Numbered from the stretch's first letter, positions 33,371 through 42,414 are shown. The stretch: 64,000 nucleotides of DNA from Oscillospiraceae bacterium (GCA_016281125.1 JAEEIA010000056.1:62001-126000), one strand, 5' to 3'. Made by a program: numbers and translations. Notes: generated by a model from the letters alone, not told the origin.

Positions 33371-35275
33371 ATGAAAACCGCAGGCAGAAAACGGCTGAGC
33401 GCACTGCTCTCGGCTGCGATTTGCTGTTCCGTTTTTTCCGCATACGGCAGCACGGCGTTTGCAGCCGGCGAGCTGATTGACAGCGAACGGAATATCAAGA
33501 TTGCAGCACTGACATCGACCGGCAGCAGAGCACAGGGCATCCGCATGATTCCGGACAAGTCCAAAATCATTGATGCTTCCGCTGACCTGTACGACCAGAA
33601 TCAGACAATTCTGAAAAACATGCAGAGCGTGTATGATTTCTATGCCGATACGCTCGGCTATAAGGACTGGTCATATACCATCGGTGATTCGGAACCCGAA
33701 ACGGCCGAGGGCAAACCCGGCACAATGGACACCACGCTGTACGGCGTTCTGCTGGACAGCAGCAACGATGCAAAATCCGAGCATAATTTTATCATTCTGG
33801 GCAAGAGCGATGACAATTACCGCTGCATGGGCACGGGCAAGGATGTCATCGGCCATGAGATGATGCATCTGGTCACGCTGAAAAAATGTCACTGGACGAC
33901 CAGCATGGAAAACGCGGAAACCAAGGCGCTGATGGAAGCATATTCAGACATCATCGGCGAGCTGGCGGATGATAAAGCTGACTGGAAAATCGGCGCCGAA
34001 GTGTTTACGGATCAGAATTCCGGTTACAGTATGCGTGATATTGCAAATCCGTCCGCAACGCAGTCGCCCTATTTCCCGGAATCCGGCTCTGCAACAATCA
34101 TGGAGAACACGCTTTACACAGATTATCAGGTCTATATGAAGGAACTGGACAGCTTCAAGGGCAATCAGTCGCTGTCGAAGGAGGCGTTCAATCCGTCAAC
34201 CCGCGGCTCCCTGATCGTTTCTCACGCCGCGTACCTGATGAACAAGGCGGGCATTCCGCGTGCAGATCTTGCACAGATCTGGTTCAACTCGCTGGATTTC
34301 TACAAGGCCTATATGCCGCAGGCAACCTTTATTGACTGCCGCCGCGCCGTGACGAATGCTGCGGTTTATTTCGTTGAGAATCAGAACTATTCTGCGGATC
34401 AGCGCGCAAAATATCTGGACGCTGTCAATTACGGCTTCGACAGCGCAAAAATCTATGCCAACCACTTCGGCTATTCGCTCCAGTACGGCGAAACCGAAAT
34501 CAAGCAGAGCGAGGCGCAGGATGCGTCGCACATCAGCAGCTTCCTCACTGCGGAGCAGAAGAAGTTTCCGAACGGCTGTTACTGGATGAGCTCCGATCTG
34601 GACACCGTGTCCAAAGATCCCGTATCGTTCAAGGATTACACCGACTGCAACGGCATTACCGTCACATCCCTTGTCACGGACGGCCACGGCAACTATGATT
34701 TCATCTCTGAGGAGCCGTATTATCAGTGCGCAGGCTTTGCCCGCAAGCTCCAGCAGGATCTCTACGGCACAAACAAGTATATCCGCATTTCCAATGAGAA
34801 GAATTATACGCCGAAGCCCGGCGACCACCTCCGCGTCAGTCAGTGGAGCAAAGGTCATGAAATTGATAAATCGCACAGCGTCTTTGTCACGGCGGTCAGC
34901 GGCGATACGATTACATTTGCGGACTGCAACGCCGCCGGAGATATGAAGATCCGCTGGAACCAGCAGCGTACCATCGAGCAGGACGACAAAGGCCGCCTCT
35001 GCTGGAGCGAAGGCACCGAGCAGTACAAATTCGAGTGGGTTGAGCGCCCGATCCCGCTGGGTGACATCAACGGCGATGCCGCAGTCACCTACGAGGATAT
35101 GCTCTCCCTGCGCGACATCCTGAACGGCATCGAACGCGAAGGCGCAGACTTCCGCATCCTGACCTGTGTGTGCGACCTCGACAAGAACAGCAAGGTGAAC
35201 AGCACGGACCTTGCGCTGCTGCTCCGCTTCTGCAGCACAGGCGAGCCGACTGACCAGTACGGATATATTCAGTAA
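33371..35275 (+). CDS. Secreted M4-like metalloprotease with Cys/His amidase-like domain and dockerin
   Basis: The 634-residue protein has a signal peptide (1-33). The thermolysin-type (M4) zinc site is present: HEMMH (162-166) and MEAYSD (Glu189, Asp193). From about 420 to 550 a second domain has Cys453 (YYQCAGFARKL) and His502 (DKSHSVFV) followed by FADCN; this Cys-His-polar layout resembles NlpC/P60 or CHAP peptidoglycan amidases. The C-terminus is a type I dockerin (GDINGDAAVTYEDMLSL and DLDKNSKVNSTDLALLL). It may degrade cell wall or protein on the cellulosome; the typical M4 propeptide is very short or absent. ATG at 33371 preferred over GTG at 33365 from spacing to GAAGGAG. Confidence 0.82.
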   Translation: MKTAGRKRLSALLSAAICCSVFSAYGSTAFAAGELIDSERNIKIAALTSTGSRAQGIRMIPDKSKIIDASADLYDQNQTILKNMQSVYDFYADTLGYKDWSYTIGDSEPETAEGKPGTMDTTLYGVLLDSSNDAKSEHNFIILGKSDDNYRCMGTGKDVIGHEMMHLVTLKKCHWTTSMENAETKALMEAYSDIIGELADDKADWKIGAEVFTDQNSGYSMRDIANPSATQSPYFPESGSATIMENTLYTDYQVYMKELDSFKGNQSLSKEAFNPSTRGSLIVSHAAYLMNKAGIPRADLAQIWFNSLDFYKAYMPQATFIDCRRAVTNAAVYFVENQNYSADQRAKYLDAVNYGFDSAKIYANHFGYSLQYGETEIKQSEAQDASHISSFLTAEQKKFPNGCYWMSSDLDTVSKDPVSFKDYTDCNGITVTSLVTDGHGNYDFISEEPYYQCAGFARKLQQDLYGTNKYIRISNEKNYTPKPGDHLRVSQWSKGHEIDKSHSVFVTAVSGDTITFADCNAAGDMKIRWNQQRTIEQDDKGRLCWSEGTEQYKFEWVERPIPLGDINGDAAVTYEDMLSLRDILNGIEREGADFRILTCVCDLDKNSKVNSTDLALLLRFCSTGEPTDQYGYIQ

Positions 35276-35552
35276 GCCCCCCGCGGGTATCCCCATACCC
35301 GTACCCATACACATCCCTTTTCCGCGCGCAAACCGGCGGTGCCCCTTATCCCCAACATCGGGCTGCCGCCGGGATTCCTGCGCAGCACAGCATCATCAAT
35401 TATTGCGGGACGCAATCGTTAAATATACCGCAGATTTCGTTCAAAAATGCAATATTTGAGAAAATCGCCGTAATAACCGTCGTCTTTTGAATCATTCACC
35501 GTCCGAAATCCCGCAAAGCAGCCCCGCGGCGCCCGAATGTTTTCCGCAACAG

Positions 35553-35588
35553 CAGACTGGATTTCAGCTGCGAAATATGTTATAGTAA
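35553..35588 (+). promoter_or_regulatory. 36-bp shared promoter element, copy 2 (candidate sRNA promoter)
   Basis: Same TATGTTATAGTAA core and CAGACTrGATTT block as 33235-33270. TATAGT is at 35581-35586. Confidence 0.6.
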
Positions 35589-35777
35589 TAACAAAGAAGC
35601 GGATCCGGGCACGGATCCGCGGGCACACACGGCTGCAATGGATCAGCCCCCTCTCGTCGGGCATCCCCAATGCCCGTCATCCATATCCAACCCCCTTCCC
35701 ACATCCCCAATCGGGCAAACGGAAAGCACTCCGGAGCGGTTTTCATCCTTGCCGCTGCGGGGTGCTTTTCGTATTTT
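35589..35777 (+). ncRNA. Candidate small non-coding RNA
   Basis: A promoter element, a hairpin (GCGGATCC/GGATCCGC near 35590-35612), C-rich unpaired stretches (35644-35712) and a rho-independent terminator follow each other, and no convincing ORF with a ribosome binding site is present. The next gene has its own promoter at 35863. The alternative is a leftover leader or decayed gene. The rest of the 705-bp gap, 35276-35552, is C-rich with short tandem CCCATAC-like repeats at 35290-35315 and has no gene seen. Confidence 0.45.
35725..35777 (+). terminator. Terminator of the candidate sRNA
   Basis: AGCACTCCGGAGCGG pairs with CCGCTGCGGGGTGCT (one mismatch, one wobble) around a 12-nt loop, followed by TTTTCGTATTTTT. 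Confidence 0.8.
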
Positions 35778-35862
35778 TGCGCTGCTCTGCCAAATCGGAA
35801 AGGCTCCGGTTGTCGAAAGCAGACAAATTTATGCATCTATATATTTTTATCTGTTAAACCGC

Positions 35863-35891
35863 TTGAAAAACTGTATAAGATGTGGTATAAT
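35863..35891 (+). promoter_or_regulatory. Promoter of the EAL protein gene
   Basis: TTGAAA, 17-nt spacer, TATAAT; about 90 bases before the start codon. Confidence 0.8.
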
Positions 35892-35980
35892 ATAAAATAT
35901 GAATCCTGCACCGGACTGCGCACAGAAAAATAAAGACAGAAAAACGCGCAGAATGAACGATTGCAATAAGGTGGGTAACA

Positions 35981-37696
35981 ATGGAAAAGACCGTAAACGG
36001 GAGCGATTTGCAGTATTACTTCCTCCTTGAACGGCTCCTGAACATCATGACGGACATGAGCGGGCTTCGCCTGCGGGAGTTGTACGGTGCCCTCGGCGCG
36101 CTCTGCCGCATGTTCCGCATCTCAAAGGGCACGGTACGTTTTTTTCAGGGGCTGAATCACGAAATGGAAGACAAAGGCGATACCTTCGTCTGCTATGACA
36201 GCGGCGAGGGCGGCTCTGTTGCGCATACAATCCGCATCGTCACCAAGGTGGGCGCCGTTGTCACATGCAGCGTCACCATGCCGGACGGCGCTGCGCCGCT
36301 GAACGACGAGGAATTCCAGAGAGTGGATCTGGTCATGAAAACTGTACTGAGCTTCGTCAGCAGAGTACGCCTGCAAAGCGTTGTGGAGATGCTCTCGCTG
36401 CACGATGAGCACGGCTTCCGCAACATCCGCTCCATGATGCAGTATCTGAAAACGCAGAATCAGGACGGGGCGCTGGGCGGCAAGGCTGCGATCCACTTCA
36501 ATCTGCGGCATTTCTCGCTCGTCAACCAGGAGATCGGCGATCAGGCGGGCGACATTGTCATCCGCAGCTATTATGACGGCCTCAGTGCGCTGATCGGGCG
36601 GACGGGCACGGTCTGCCGTCTGGGCGGCGACAATTTCGTGGCACTCTGCGAAAGGGAGCAGCTTGACAGCGTGCTGGAATATCTCCGCGGCGCACCGGTC
36701 TGCTACGACAAGGAATCCGGCAGCCGCATCAAGATTTCGGCCAGCGCAGGCGTCTATCTGATTCCTGCGGGCTTTGTCATGCAGAATCCCGGCGAAATCA
36801 TGGACAAGATCATCACTGCATCGCAGGCGGCGCGCAGCAGCACCGGGGATCCTGTCGCGTATTACGACGACAGCCTGCGTGCGGGCAAGGAACGCTTCAT
36901 GCGCTTGCAGCATCTCCTTCCGGAGGCGCTCCGGAACGAGGAATTTCATGTTTTCTATCAGCCGAAGATCAATCTGCAAACCGGTGCGCTGGCCGGTGCG
37001 GAAGCACTCTGCCGCTGGTTCCGCGGCGGGCAGATCATCCAGCCGGGTGATTTCATCCCGACGCTCGAGGAAAGCACAGAGATCTGCAAGCTGGATTTCT
37101 ACATGCTGGATCATGTCTGCCGGGACATCCGCCGCTGGCTGGATGAAGGGCGCAGCGTCGTGCGTGTTTCGGTCAATCTTTCGCGCCGCCATATGATGGA
37201 CTTTGACCTGCTCCAGACGATTATCAGCATCATCGACCGGCATCAGGTGCCGCATCAGTATATCGAAATCGAGCTGACGGAAACCACCACGGATGTCGAG
37301 TTCCGTGCGCTGAAGCGCGTGGTCAGAGGCTTGCAGGCCGCGGGCATCTTCACCTCGGTGGACGATTTCGGCGTCGGCTATTCCTCGCTGAACCTGATCC
37401 GTGAGATTCCGTGGGATGTGCTGAAAATCGACCGCAGCTTTCTGCCGCGCCGGAACGGCGATCCCGACAATCCGCAGAGCATCATGTTCCGGCATGTGAT
37501 TGCGATGGCGAAGGAGCTGGGGCTCGCATGCATCGCAGAAGGCGTGGAAACGCAGAGTCAGGTGGAGATTCTGCTGGACAGCTGCTGCGCGCTCGCGCAG
37601 GGATACTTCTTTGACGAGCCGCTGCCGACTGCGGAATTTGAAAACAGGCTCAGCGGCTTCTGCTACCCGCTGAGCAAACCGGAGCAGACCGTATAA
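35981..37696 (+). CDS. Degenerate GGDEF plus intact EAL domain protein (c-di-GMP phosphodiesterase)
   Basis: The 571-residue protein has an N-terminal region of about 150 residues without clear family, a GGDEF-like domain (about 165-300) whose signature is GGDNF and therefore likely inactive as a cyclase, and an EAL domain (about 315-560). The EAL catalytic set is present: EALCRW, SVNLS, IELTET, DDFGVGYSS, LKIDRSF, AEGVET and AQGYFF. It should hydrolyse c-di-GMP to pGpG in the cytoplasm, with the GGDNF domain perhaps as GTP sensor. No membrane helix. The HD-GYP protein follows as a separate transcript. Confidence 0.9.
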   Translation: MEKTVNGSDLQYYFLLERLLNIMTDMSGLRLRELYGALGALCRMFRISKGTVRFFQGLNHEMEDKGDTFVCYDSGEGGSVAHTIRIVTKVGAVVTCSVTMPDGAAPLNDEEFQRVDLVMKTVLSFVSRVRLQSVVEMLSLHDEHGFRNIRSMMQYLKTQNQDGALGGKAAIHFNLRHFSLVNQEIGDQAGDIVIRSYYDGLSALIGRTGTVCRLGGDNFVALCEREQLDSVLEYLRGAPVCYDKESGSRIKISASAGVYLIPAGFVMQNPGEIMDKIITASQAARSSTGDPVAYYDDSLRAGKERFMRLQHLLPEALRNEEFHVFYQPKINLQTGALAGAEALCRWFRGGQIIQPGDFIPTLEESTEICKLDFYMLDHVCRDIRRWLDEGRSVVRVSVNLSRRHMMDFDLLQTIISIIDRHQVPHQYIEIELTETTTDVEFRALKRVVRGLQAAGIFTSVDDFGVGYSSLNLIREIPWDVLKIDRSFLPRRNGDPDNPQSIMFRHVIAMAKELGLACIAEGVETQSQVEILLDSCCALAQGYFFDEPLPTAEFENRLSGFCYPLSKPEQTV

Positions 37697-37710
37697 AATA
37701 TCAGATTCAT

Positions 37711-37752
37711 GCGCACCCGCCGCAGTGTTCATACGCTGCGGCAGGTGCGCTT
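37711..37752 (+). terminator. Terminator of the EAL protein gene
   Basis: Stem GCGCACCCGCCGCAG / CTGCGGCAGGTGCGC with one bulge; the T run is weak (TTTTATTT). Confidence 0.65.
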
Positions 37753-37862
37753 CTGCAATTTTATTTACAGTGCCGCAGACGGACAGGTATTGTCAAAAAC
37801 GTCCCAAAACCGTGCAAAATCCGTTTCCCCGCCGCCTTTGTTTCTTTTTTTGAAAAAGATTA

Positions 37863-37891
37863 TTGCTTTTTCGAAACGGATATGCTATAAT
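37863..37891 (+). promoter_or_regulatory. Promoter of the HD-GYP protein gene
   Basis: TTGCTT, 17-nt spacer, TATAAT preceded by TATGC. Confidence 0.82.
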
Positions 37892-37950
37892 TGTGGTATA
37901 GGCAAACAGGAAGTATTCCTCGCTGCGGCGAACCGGAAACGGAGGGTCGT

Positions 37951-40113
37951 ATGAAACAGAAAACAGAAAACAGTCCGGAAAAGAGATCCGGCAACCGGAA
38001 TCTGATTGCGCTCTGCATGTGCGGCATCGGCATCGCAATCAATCTGCTCCTCAGCACAGCAGCAGGCGCGCTGCATCTGCCGCTGTATCTCGATACAGTC
38101 GGAACCGTATGTGCGGCGGTCATGGGCGGGCCGCTTTCCGCCGTGATCGTCGGATTCTTTACCAATATTCTCAAAAGCATCACAGATTCTTCCGCGCTGT
38201 ATTACGGCGTTCTGAATGTCCTGATTGCGCTTGCTGCCTGTTATATGGCACGGCGCCACCCGCTTGACCTGAAGCATCCGGATCATCTGCTGAAGGCGGC
38301 ATGCATCTTCTCGCTGATCGGCGGCGGCATCGGCACGCTGATTCCCTGGTTCCTGGAAGGCGTCACACTGGACAGCGCTTCGCTGGCCGCGACGCTCTAT
38401 GATATGGGCATCCGGAATGAGGCCTGCGCGCAGATGCTTTCCGGGCTGCTGTCAGATTTTCTGGATAAGGCAGTGACCATGCTGCTGGTCGGGCTGATTG
38501 TGCAGTTCCTGCCGCAGCGCGTGCGGACATTCATGCAGTTCAGCGGCTGGATGCAGACACCGCTTTCCAGAGAGGACTCCGAGGCTGCACGAAAGAACGA
38601 TTCCCGCGTCATGTCCCTGCGCACCAAGATCATGCTCGTGCTCAGCGTTGCGCTCGTCGCGGTGTCGCTCGGCGCGACCAGCATCAGCATCATCATGTAC
38701 AGAAAGGCGCTGATCCGCGACCAGAAGCAGATGGTTCAGGGTGTTGCGCGGGTTGCCGCCAGCGCCGTCCATGCGGAAAAGGTCAATGACTATCTGTCCG
38801 GCAATTACGAAACCGCGGATTACCGGGAAACAAAAGAGATCCTGTATTCGCTGCGGAACAGCTCACCGGATATCGAATACATCTACGTTTACCGGATCAA
38901 GGAGGACGGCTGTCATGTGGTCTTTGATCTGGATACACCGGATACGCCTGGCTCGGAGGTCGGTGAGGTCATCCCGTTCGACGACGCATTTGAGCCATAT
39001 CTCCCGCGGCTGCTGAAAGGACGGGAAATTGATCCGGTCGAATCCGACGGACGTTACGGCTGGCTGCTGACCGCCTATGCGCCGGTCTACGATGTGCGCG
39101 GGATCTGTCAGTGCTATGCGGCTGCGGATGTTTCCATGGAGCATCTCGCTGTCATGCAGCGCAGCTTCTTCGCAGAGCTGGTCTCGCTGTTCCTCGGCGT
39201 ATTCATTCTGATTTTCGTCTTCGTGCGCTGGCTGGTCGAGTATCACATTATTCTGCCGGTCAACTCCATTGCAATGAGCACGGGCACCTTCGCGTATGAC
39301 AGCGAAAAAGCCCGCGAAAGCAGCATTGAGCGTATCCGCGAGCTGAATATCCACACAGGCGACGAGGTGGAGAACCTGTACCATGCGATTGCCAAAACAT
39401 CGGATGACAGTATGCGCTATGTCGCGGATGTGCAGGAAAAGACCAATCAGCTCGCCCAGATGCAGCGCTCCCTGATTATTGTGCTCGCTGACATCGTCGA
39501 AAGCCGGGACAAAAATACCGGCGCGCATATCCGGAAAACCGCAGGGTATACAGAGATTATTCTCCACGCACTGCGCAAAAAGGGGTATTATACCGAACAG
39601 CTCAACGATGACTATATCTCCGACGTGGTCAATTCTGCGCCGCTGCATGACATCGGCAAGATTCAGGTGCCGGATGCGATTCTGAACAAGCCCGGCCGCC
39701 TGGAAGATGACGAGTATGCGATCATGAAGACGCACACGACCGCCGGACGTGATATCATTTCGCAGGCGATTGCACTGGTTCCGAATTCCGGCTATCTCAA
39801 CGAAGCGCGGAATCTGGCCGCGTTCCATCACGAAAAATGGGACGGTTCCGGTTATCCGGAGGGCATTGCCGGGGAAGATATTCCGCTGTCTGCGCGTGTC
39901 ATGGCAGTTGCGGATGTGTTTGACGCACTGGTTTCCAAACGAAGCTATAAAAAGCCGATGTCGTTTGAGGATGCAATGAAGATCATCCAGGACGGTGCGG
40001 GCAAGCATTTTGATCCGCTGGTCGTGAAGGCATTTGTCAGCGAGGAAAAAGCTGTCCGGCGCATTGAACAGAAGTTCAGCGAAATGACCAACGACGCCGG
40101 CTGTTTCCGCTGA
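37951..40113 (+). CDS. Membrane HD-GYP phosphodiesterase with ECF-S-like N-terminus
   Basis: The 720-residue protein starts with five to six helices (about 15-190) whose LDTVGTVCAAVMGGPLSAVIVGFFTNI stretch recalls ECF transporter S-components or similar membrane sensors. Then come another helix, an extracytoplasmic domain of about 160 residues, a helix near 420, a HAMP-like linker and a HD-GYP domain (about 505-690) with VESRDKNTGAHIRK, HDIGKIQVPD and HHEKWDGSGYPEG. HD-GYP enzymes degrade c-di-GMP. The two membrane modules suggest that a small molecule or envelope signal controls the enzyme (inference). RBS GGAGG. Confidence 0.87.
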   Translation: MKQKTENSPEKRSGNRNLIALCMCGIGIAINLLLSTAAGALHLPLYLDTVGTVCAAVMGGPLSAVIVGFFTNILKSITDSSALYYGVLNVLIALAACYMARRHPLDLKHPDHLLKAACIFSLIGGGIGTLIPWFLEGVTLDSASLAATLYDMGIRNEACAQMLSGLLSDFLDKAVTMLLVGLIVQFLPQRVRTFMQFSGWMQTPLSREDSEAARKNDSRVMSLRTKIMLVLSVALVAVSLGATSISIIMYRKALIRDQKQMVQGVARVAASAVHAEKVNDYLSGNYETADYRETKEILYSLRNSSPDIEYIYVYRIKEDGCHVVFDLDTPDTPGSEVGEVIPFDDAFEPYLPRLLKGREIDPVESDGRYGWLLTAYAPVYDVRGICQCYAAADVSMEHLAVMQRSFFAELVSLFLGVFILIFVFVRWLVEYHIILPVNSIAMSTGTFAYDSEKARESSIERIRELNIHTGDEVENLYHAIAKTSDDSMRYVADVQEKTNQLAQMQRSLIIVLADIVESRDKNTGAHIRKTAGYTEIILHALRKKGYYTEQLNDDYISDVVNSAPLHDIGKIQVPDAILNKPGRLEDDEYAIMKTHTTAGRDIISQAIALVPNSGYLNEARNLAAFHHEKWDGSGYPEGIAGEDIPLSARVMAVADVFDALVSKRSYKKPMSFEDAMKIIQDGAGKHFDPLVVKAFVSEEKAVRRIEQKFSEMTNDAGCFR

Positions 40114-40170
40114 AAGCGGTATCGCTGCACGCAGCATTTGCAAGGCCTTCGGAATCCCGATACAGCACAG

Positions 40171-40206
40171 AAAAGGCGCTGACGGTTGCAGTCAGCGCCT
40201 TCGTTT
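40171..40206 (+). terminator. Terminator of the HD-GYP gene
   Basis: Stem AAGGCGCTGAC (40173-40183) / GTCAGCGCCTT (40191-40201), then CGTTTGT. Confidence 0.85.
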
Positions 40207-40316
40207 GTATCTGTCGGAATGAGAAGGAAGAAAAAAGAATTTTGTACATCTTTTGCGTTTTATGTAGAAAGCAAAACAGCACGCATCGCATATTTTGACG
40301 CTTTCGGCAATCATAC

Positions 40317-40345
40317 TTGACAATTCGTCCGCTTCGATGTATAAT
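40317..40345 (+). promoter_or_regulatory. Consensus promoter of the Cys-rich secreted protein gene
   Basis: TTGACA, 17-nt spacer, TATAAT, both perfect, preceding a small secreted protein; strong expression is expected. Confidence 0.88.
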
Positions 40346-40400
40346 AGAATGCATAAGGTGATACGATTCGCCTTAAATTTAATTGAAAAGGGTGCAAACA

Positions 40401-40715
40401 ATGAAAAAACTCATCAAAAAAATCACAGCAATCGCCTTGGCATTTACGCTGATCGGCGCCGAAACAGCAATTACAAAGACGATTGCACCGCAGGCAAACG
40501 ATTCTGTCACAGCATATGCAGCCACATGCAATCACTGTCATTACGGAAGTCTTTATGTCATTACTTACGAAAAAACAGAAACCTATCAGATGGCTTTTCC
40601 GAGTGAACTCCATGCTTTATTTTATATTCCATTCACTTGTAATTATAGAATTGAGGAATGTGACCGCTGCCACACCATACTGTCAAAGACGTTATTAAGC
40701 TCGAAAATCGGATAA
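40401..40715 (+). CDS. Small secreted Cys-rich protein
   Basis: The 104-residue protein has a signal peptide (1-40, ending SVTAYA) and a mature part of about 64 residues with five cysteines: CNHCH, C..YRIEECDRCH. Two CxxC pairs suggest a zinc ribbon or disulfide fold. No family is recognised. The gene is A+T-richer than its neighbours, has AAAAGGG upstream and a perfect promoter. Single-gene transcript; repeat-derived hairpin follows. Confidence 0.7.
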   Translation: MKKLIKKITAIALAFTLIGAETAITKTIAPQANDSVTAYAATCNHCHYGSLYVITYEKTETYQMAFPSELHALFYIPFTCNYRIEECDRCHTILSKTLLSSKIG

Positions 40716-40782
40716 TTTTGATTGATGTAAGACACAGCTAAGGGCGCCGCACGATTGCAGTTGGCTCTTAGCTTGTCGAAGA

Positions 40783-40940
40783 AGTTCCGTTTTCAGGGGA
40801 CGCCCTCTATCGCAGGGGCGTCCCTTCTTGCTGCTCTGCGGCAATTCACCCCTTGCGTTGCTCCTGAGCGCATGCGGATATCGCCGTCTGCGGACGGAGG
40901 CCCCATTATCAATTCATCGGAGATTTCTCTTTCAGAGCTC
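40783..40940. repeat. Dispersed intergenic hairpin repeat, copy near 40.8 kb
   Basis: The 62 bases 40796-40857 are an inverted, almost identical copy of 47133-47193, with a GGGGACGCCCT hairpin module and a 20-bp block that is exact. The right end carries CATCGGAGAT. It lies between convergent genes and may serve as a bidirectional terminator. Confidence 0.78.
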
Positions 40941-42377
40941 CTCCCACGCAGTCGGAATGCCGGAGAGCGTGTTCTGCACGTAATACCGCAGGATTCGCTG
41001 CGCGTCGTCCACCGAAACCTCGCCGTCCCCATTGATGTCAGCAGCCTTTTCCCGCCGCACGCCCAGCAGTGAGGGCTTTCCCGCAACACGGTTCGCATAA
41101 TCCCGGAGCGCCAGCTGTGCGTCCGCGGCCGTCACCTGACCGTCGCCGTCCGTGTCCCCGCACATCAGATCCAGATGCTCAAACATGTCCCCGATGCCGG
41201 TATCCGGCTCCACAGCAGAACGGTACAGGCCGAAGCGGCACGGGCTGTAACTCGTGATCTGCGTCGCCTTTGTGAACTGCCGGTTGTTGCCGCGCTGCCA
41301 GCTCGTAAACCATGTATACTGCTGCGAATTGTGGCAGCTGTACGCCGCCGCACTGACCTGATAGGCCGTTCTGCCGCCGAAATATTCAAGCGGAATGTCA
41401 TAATTCATAACAATCGGATTCTGTGCCCAGAGATGCAGATACGTTTTCGGGACGTCCCATGTCCCGTACTTCTGCGCGGAGGCGGGATACGCATCGGCAT
41501 TCGCAGAAAGCTCCAGCGCCTTCCGCAGCGTATCCGCATTGAGCCTGTGCTGCCCGTGGCCGTACTCCCCGTTCACGTCATGCCCGACAACCACATCCGG
41601 GCGGAAGCGCCGCAGCAGCTCCACCTGATTGGCGACGACCGCATCATAGGATACACCCGCCGCCGCAAAATTGCTTTTTGCGCCCGCAAGCGACGTCGAA
41701 TACTGATCCGGGAATTTGCCGAGCACCGGATAATTCCGGAGTCCCGCCGTCCAGAGGCCGTTCAGCTGCTCATGCAGGCGGACGGGCTCGCCGTTGTGGT
41801 GGACAAGATACGCAACCTGCGTCTTGTAACCGTTTGCGACCATTGTCGGGATCAGTCCGAGGAAAAACAGATGCTCGTCATCGCTGTGCGTCGTGAACAG
41901 CAGCAGATCGGCCTTGGCACACGGCGGCTCCCAGACCTGCACATCCGACGGCAGCTCCCCTGCGCCGAATACCCGGACGTCACAGACAGACGCCGCCTGC
42001 GAAAAGGTCAGCGTGATCGTATTGGTTATAAACTCGGAAATATCCGTAAAATCGTGCAGAAACCCGTACTGCCCGCAATCCTGCTCATACTGTCCGGCAC
42101 AGGCGCGCCACGGCACGGCCTGCCGGTTGAATTTGACGGAAATGCCGCAGATCGGATCCTCTGTCGTGATGGTCAGGGTGCCGCCCGCAGGAAAATTATA
42201 CGCAGTATTCTCGTTGTTGTCGGTCAGCACGCCGGTGTTATAGCCGGTGGATGCGGTATATTTTGCAATGCGTGTGAATTCCGGCGCAGCCTCCGCAGAT
42301 GCAGGCACAGCCGGAACGGTCAGCGTTATCAGCAGGCAGCCGCAGAGGACTGCCGCCGCTTTTTGCAGCAGCTTCAT
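40932..42377 (-). CDS. Secreted PIG-L family deacetylase with dockerin
   Basis: The 481-residue protein has a signal peptide (1-28), a region of about 120 residues, a PIG-L/LmbE N-deacetylase domain (about 155-370) and a type I dockerin (GDTDGDGQVTAADAQLAL and DINGDGEVSVDDAQRIL). The PIG-L zinc motif HSDDE (164-168) and the GEYGHGQH segment are present. PIG-L enzymes remove N-acetyl groups from GlcNAc-type or related substrates; carried by a cellulosome it could act on chitin-like, mucin or wall glycans, which is unproven. RBS GGAGGTG. Confidence 0.88.
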   Translation of the reverse strand: MKLLQKAAAVLCGCLLITLTVPAVPASAEAAPEFTRIAKYTASTGYNTGVLTDNNENTAYNFPAGGTLTITTEDPICGISVKFNRQAVPWRACAGQYEQDCGQYGFLHDFTDISEFITNTITLTFSQAASVCDVRVFGAGELPSDVQVWEPPCAKADLLLFTTHSDDEHLFFLGLIPTMVANGYKTQVAYLVHHNGEPVRLHEQLNGLWTAGLRNYPVLGKFPDQYSTSLAGAKSNFAAAGVSYDAVVANQVELLRRFRPDVVVGHDVNGEYGHGQHRLNADTLRKALELSANADAYPASAQKYGTWDVPKTYLHLWAQNPIVMNYDIPLEYFGGRTAYQVSAAAYSCHNSQQYTWFTSWQRGNNRQFTKATQITSYSPCRFGLYRSAVEPDTGIGDMFEHLDLMCGDTDGDGQVTAADAQLALRDYANRVAGKPSLLGVRREKAADINGDGEVSVDDAQRILRYYVQNTLSGIPTAWEEL

Positions 42378-42414
42378 GATGATGCACCTCCGTTCGGATC
42401 ATCTTGCCATTTTC

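Noticed and set aside
35670-35933. Small ORFs in the 35.3-35.98 kb gap
   Set aside because: They lack ribosome binding sites, overlap the terminator hairpin or leader, and show no protein-like composition.
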